From Chryseobacterium gleum (GTDB lineage: Bacteria; Bacteroidota; Bacteroidia; Flavobacteriales_D; Crocinitomicaceae): a stretch of DNA of 8,225 nt. The DNA lies in assembly GCA_945877005.1 (NCBI GenBank), contig CAMCQL010000074.1, positions 1-8,225 on the forward strand, in the 5' to 3' direction. Below the pieces are notes generated by a model. The model was not told the DNA's origin. It saw only the letters and a program-made list of their open reading frames with translations, and searched no databases. Positions within the stretch are counted from its first letter, which is position 1. Each line of letters opens with the position of its first letter. The translations under genes and the position numbers were made by a program. Shown here one piece after another: positions 5,521 to 8,225 of the stretch.

Positions 5521-6096
5521 TCATTGGTTCACTCGAAGGAATTCAACCATTTTTTTAACAGCAATAGCTCTGTGACTTACATTCGATTTTTCATCCATTG
5601 TCATTTCAGCAAAAGTTTTTGAATACCCATTTGGAATAAATATAGGATCATAACCAAAACCAAAATCGCCTCTTTTTTCAGTAATAATAGTTCCTTCTAC
5701 AACCCCTTCAAAAACATATTCTACTTCGTTTAATATCAAAACAATGACCGTTTTAAAACATGCTTCACGGTTATTTTCATTTTTTAAAGTTTCCAATAGT
5801 TTTTGTAGATTCGCTTCATCATTTTTTTCAGGTCCTGCATACCTTGCTGAATAAACACCTGGTGCATTATTTAAAGCAAATACCTCTAAGCCAGAATCAT
5901 CCGAAAAACAATTCACTCCAAAATTATCAATCCCAAAGCGTGCTTTCAATCGAGCATTTCCAACAAATGAAGAAGCCGTCTCTGGAATATCGACATCACA
6001 GCCAACATCTTTTAAGTTTAAAATTTTAAAATCAGGTAATTGACTTCTGATTTCTGCAGTCTTATGCTCATTTGAAGAAGTAAATAATAATTTCAT
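5521..6096 (-). CDS. rdgB: XTP/dITP diphosphatase, RdgB/HAM1 family
   Basis: A 191-residue house-cleaning enzyme that hydrolyses dITP, XTP and related deaminated purine nucleotides to monophosphates and pyrophosphate, keeping them out of DNA and RNA. The family signatures appear in order: SSNEHKTAE (7-15, Lys12), ETASSFVGNARLKA (39-52), SDDSGLEV (65-72, with catalytic Asp67), APGVYSARYAG (77-87), GDFGFGYDPIF (142-152), TFAEM (160-164), and EKSNVSHRA (168-176). Length and motif spacing are normal. It begins 98 bases after the stop of the flavoprotein gene and may be read from its own promoter, though no clear -7 box is seen, or with the upstream genes. It is convergent with the DUF6150-like gene, with only 22 bases between the stops and no hairpin terminator. 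Confidence 0.96.
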   Translation of the reverse strand: MKLLFTSSNEHKTAEIRSQLPDFKILNLKDVGCDVDIPETASSFVGNARLKARFGIDNFGVNCFSDDSGLEVFALNNAPGVYSARYAGPEKNDEANLQKLLETLKNENNREACFKTVIVLILNEVEYVFEGVVEGTIITEKRGDFGFGYDPIFIPNGYSKTFAEMTMDEKSNVSHRAIAVKKMVEFLRVNQ

Positions 6097-6116
6097 TTGT
6101 TGTTGTTTAAATTAAA

Positions 6117-6132
6117 TAAATATCAATATTTA
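6117..6132. repeat. Perfect AT-only-arm dyad upstream of rdgB
   Basis: TAAATATCAATATTTA has two 7-base arms that are exact reverse complements around a CA centre. It lies 20 bases before the rdgB ATG, where an operator could sit. The arms are entirely A and T in AT-rich DNA, so chance is a fair explanation. No T run follows, so it is not a terminator. Confidence 0.3.
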
Positions 6133-6194
6133 GTTATTTAGCTTATTTTTTTGTGTTACGACTTATTTTCATATTCGTAATCATTCAATTCCAA

Positions 6195-7421
6195 TTATTC
6201 AGCTTTATTTAATCCACTATTTTTTCCTGCAATGTAAGCGGTTGTCCATGCTGCTTGAAAATTAAATCCACCAGTTACCCCATCAATATTTAATACCTCA
6301 CCAGCAAAAAACAACCCAGGAATAACTTTACTTTGCATATTTTTAACATCCACCAATGATAGATCTACCCCACCTGCAGTTACAAACTCTTCTTTAAAAG
6401 TAGTTTTACCCTCTACCGAATAACGATCATTGATTAAGTTATTGACCAATCGATTTAATAACTTCCCTTGTAAATCTTTCCATCTAGTAGTCTCAATACA
6501 ACCAGATTTTGAAATTAAAAATGTCCACAACCTTGTTTTTAGGCCAAAGGGGTTATAATTTGATATTTTTTTCTCTGAATGAATCACTTTATTTTCTTGA
6601 AGAATCTGTCTTAATTCCTCCTCTTTCATTTGATCCAACCAATTAATTAAGACTGCGAATTGATACTCTTTTTCAGCCAACTCCCTTGCTGCAAAAGCAG
6701 ACAATTTTAAAATAGCTGGACCACTCATTCCCCAATGTGTAATTAGTAATGGCCCATCGGCAATCCATTTACTCTTTTCAATTCGCACTGAAGTGGACTC
6801 ATTCACAATTCCCATTAATTCACGAATCGACTCGTTCGGCATGTTGAACGTAAACAGAGAAGGAACTGGAGGAACAACTCTATGATTTAATTCTGTTAAC
6901 CATTCCAATGTTGCCATTTTGGGTTGTCCACCTATTGTATAAATGACCCGATCGACAATAATTGAAGAATTGGAAGAAATTAATTCAAAACTGAAATCTT
7001 GGTTCGGTTTTATTGAAAGAATTGGAGTTTGTATGAACCAATTTACACCTAATTTTCGTGCTTCATTTTCAAAACAGTCAATAATTGTTTGTGAAGAGTT
7101 AGACTTTGGGAAAATACAATTATCTGATAAAACTTCCAATTCAACCCCCCTTATTTTAAACCAATCAACGGTTGATAAAGTGTTAAATTGCTCAAAAGCT
7201 TTTCTTAAAAAATTTGCACCTCTCGGATAAAAAGTACTTAATTGCTTATTTTCAAAACATGCATGGGTGACATTACATCTCCCTCCACCTGAAACTTTTA
7301 CTTTTGAAAGAATTTTTGCTGATTTTTCATATATCGTTACCTCAGCAGTCGGATACATTTGTTTTGCTGTAATCGCTGAAAAAAAACCTGATGCACCACC
7401 TCCAATAACCGCTATCCTCAT
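6195..7421 (-). CDS. BaiN/HI0933-family FAD-dependent oxidoreductase
   Basis: A flavoprotein of 408 residues from the ATG at 7421. It opens with the Rossmann FAD-binding strand and loop MRIAVIGGGASGFFSA (GxGxxG), then the HI0933-family signature SKVKVSGGGRCNVTH and, near the C-terminus, AGGVDLSLVDVKNMQSKV, GLFFAGEVLNIDGVTGG and FNFQAAWTTAYIAG, which closes the FAD site. The frame also allows a TTG start at 7439, but that would place six extra residues before the Rossmann strand, so the ATG is preferred. The family (E. coli YhiN, clostridial BaiN) is widespread; the physiological substrate is not established for most members, and the BaiN bile-acid role should not be transferred here. It starts 24 bases after the alanine dehydrogenase stop, so the two are probably cotranscribed. 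Confidence 0.92.
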   Translation of the reverse strand: MRIAVIGGGASGFFSAITAKQMYPTAEVTIYEKSAKILSKVKVSGGGRCNVTHACFENKQLSTFYPRGANFLRKAFEQFNTLSTVDWFKIRGVELEVLSDNCIFPKSNSSQTIIDCFENEARKLGVNWFIQTPILSIKPNQDFSFELISSNSSIIVDRVIYTIGGQPKMATLEWLTELNHRVVPPVPSLFTFNMPNESIRELMGIVNESTSVRIEKSKWIADGPLLITHWGMSGPAILKLSAFAARELAEKEYQFAVLINWLDQMKEEELRQILQENKVIHSEKKISNYNPFGLKTRLWTFLISKSGCIETTRWKDLQGKLLNRLVNNLINDRYSVEGKTTFKEEFVTAGGVDLSLVDVKNMQSKVIPGLFFAGEVLNIDGVTGGFNFQAAWTTAYIAGKNSGLNKAE

Positions 7422-7445
7422 ATTTAAACCAACAAACAATTGAAT

Positions 7446-8225
7446 TTACATGCCTAGCATTAATAAATCTATCGACTTGTATTTTAAATTAAATACCTTT
7501 CCTAAAACTTCACTTGTTAAGGTACCTTTATACATGTAAACCCCTGATCTAAAACCTAAATCGTCTTTTATCAATTCTTTACATCCACCATGCTGACCCA
7601 TTTCTAATAAAATAGGTGAAAAAATATTAGAAAGCGCAAAGGAAGCTGTTCTTGAAACACGAGACGCAATATTAGGAACGCAATAATGAACAACACCATG
7701 CTTAATAAAGGTTGGATTGATATGATTTGTTACGCGAGAAGTCTCAAAACATCCCCCTTGATCAATGCTTACATCCACAATAACAGAACCTTCTTTCATC
7801 TCCTCCACCATCTCCTCAGTAACAATACAAGGTGTTCTTCCAAGTGGAGCTCTCACTGCACCAATAACCACATCTGCACGCATCACCGATTTACCTAGTA
7901 CTTTCGGCTGCAATACAGACGTAAATACGCGCTGGCCCAAATTGTTTTGTAATCTTCTTAATCTGGATAAAGAACTGTCAAAAACACGCACAGAAGCGCC
8001 CAAACCTATAGCTGCACGTGCTGCAAACTCACCTACAATACCTGCCCCAATAATTACTATTTCTGCTGGCTGCACACCTGCAATTCCACCCAACATTACA
8101 CCCTTACCGTTTTCAAAAGAAGAAAGCAATTCTGCAGCAACAGCAATTGAAGTTGTCCCTGCAATTTCACCCATCGTTCTAACAACAGGATAAAAACCAT
8201 CTTCATCTTTGATATAATCCCATGC
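7446..8225 (-). CDS. ald: Alanine dehydrogenase, C-terminal 259 residues
   Basis: The gene is open to the right edge, entering with AWDYIKDEDGFYPVVRTMGE, so the N-terminal part (roughly 140-150 residues) lies outside the window. The NAD-binding Rossmann fold is clear: LGGIAGVQPAEIVIIGAGIVG and then RVFDSS, whose acidic residue favours NAD. Downstream, VIVDVSIDQGGCFETS carries the conserved active-site Asp of the family, followed by HYCVPNIASRVSRTAS, a strong signature of alanine dehydrogenases. The enzyme converts L-alanine reversibly to pyruvate and ammonia with NAD. The related transhydrogenase alpha subunit lacks this exact VSIDQGG/HYCVPN combination. The internal ATG at 8174 is not the true start. 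It leads a likely ald-flavoprotein unit on the minus strand. Confidence 0.93.
   Translation of the reverse strand, partial: AWDYIKDEDGFYPVVRTMGEIAGTTSIAVAAELLSSFENGKGVMLGGIAGVQPAEIVIIGAGIVGEFAARAAIGLGASVRVFDSSLSRLRRLQNNLGQRVFTSVLQPKVLGKSVMRADVVIGAVRAPLGRTPCIVTEEMVEEMKEGSVIVDVSIDQGGCFETSRVTNHINPTFIKHGVVHYCVPNIASRVSRTASFALSNIFSPILLEMGQHGGCKELIKDDLGFRSGVYMYKGTLTSEVLGKVFNLKYKSIDLLMLGM

Noticed and set aside
5359..5622. 87-codon plus-strand frame across the end of the repeat protein and into rdgB
   Set aside because: It overlaps the repeat protein in another frame and is antisense to rdgB; Asn, Ile, Lys and Phe rich with no signal or motif.
6097..6194. Promoter for rdgB in the 98-base gap
   Set aside because: No TAnnTTTG box with a suitable spacer was found on the minus strand; only an AT-rich dyad, listed separately.
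7422..7439. TTG start adding six residues to the flavoprotein
   Set aside because: The ATG at 7421 is an immediate and better start, right before the Rossmann strand where the family normally begins.
7765..8193. 142-codon open frame on the plus strand opposite alanine dehydrogenase
   Set aside because: It is fully antisense to a strongly conserved enzyme, low in complexity (Thr, Ser, Pro and Ile rich) and shows no family motif; a shadow of the real gene.

Overview
The window is AT-rich, gene-dense bacterial chromosome, most likely from the Bacteroidota and probably Flavobacteriales or a close relative. This rests on the Ffh N-terminus, several boxes matching the Bacteroidota promoter -7 consensus (TAnnTTTG), weak or absent Shine-Dalgarno sites at most genes, and family content typical of the phylum: a secreted MORN/YwqK-type protein, a DUF6150-like protein and a BaiN/HI0933-type flavoprotein. 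The species cannot be named from the sequence.

Layout from left to right. (1) The first 35 codons of ffh run off the left edge on the minus strand, with a good promoter box just upstream. (2) A tight minus-strand cluster of five genes occupies 300-3358. In transcription order these are a previously easy-to-miss 37-residue single-pass membrane protein, a membrane-anchored family 2 glycosyltransferase (TTG start), a GmhB-like HAD phosphatase (TTG or GTG start, overlapping the glycosyltransferase), a secreted MORN/YwqK-type protein, and an unknown lipoprotein whose ATG overlaps the previous stop codon. Gaps are 17, -17, 15 and -4 bases, so this reads as one operon concerned with the cell envelope. 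(3) A divergent intergenic region (3359-3505) separates that operon from a plus-strand block: a cold-shock protein with a textbook terminator, a leucine-rich-repeat/protein-kinase fusion, and a small secreted protein built from 13-residue repeats. (4) A minus-strand block follows: rdgB (house-cleaning NTP pyrophosphatase), a BaiN/HI0933-type flavoprotein, and the C-terminal two thirds of alanine dehydrogenase running off the right edge.

ffh, csp, rdgB and ald are housekeeping genes. The parts that deserve attention are the LRR-kinase fusion, the five-gene envelope operon with its small membrane protein and its two non-ATG starts, and the 13-residue repeat protein. I saw no tRNA, rRNA, CRISPR array, insertion sequence, phage gene or toxin-antitoxin pair, and no clear sign of recent horizontal transfer. 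No gene-free stretch exceeds 300 bases.
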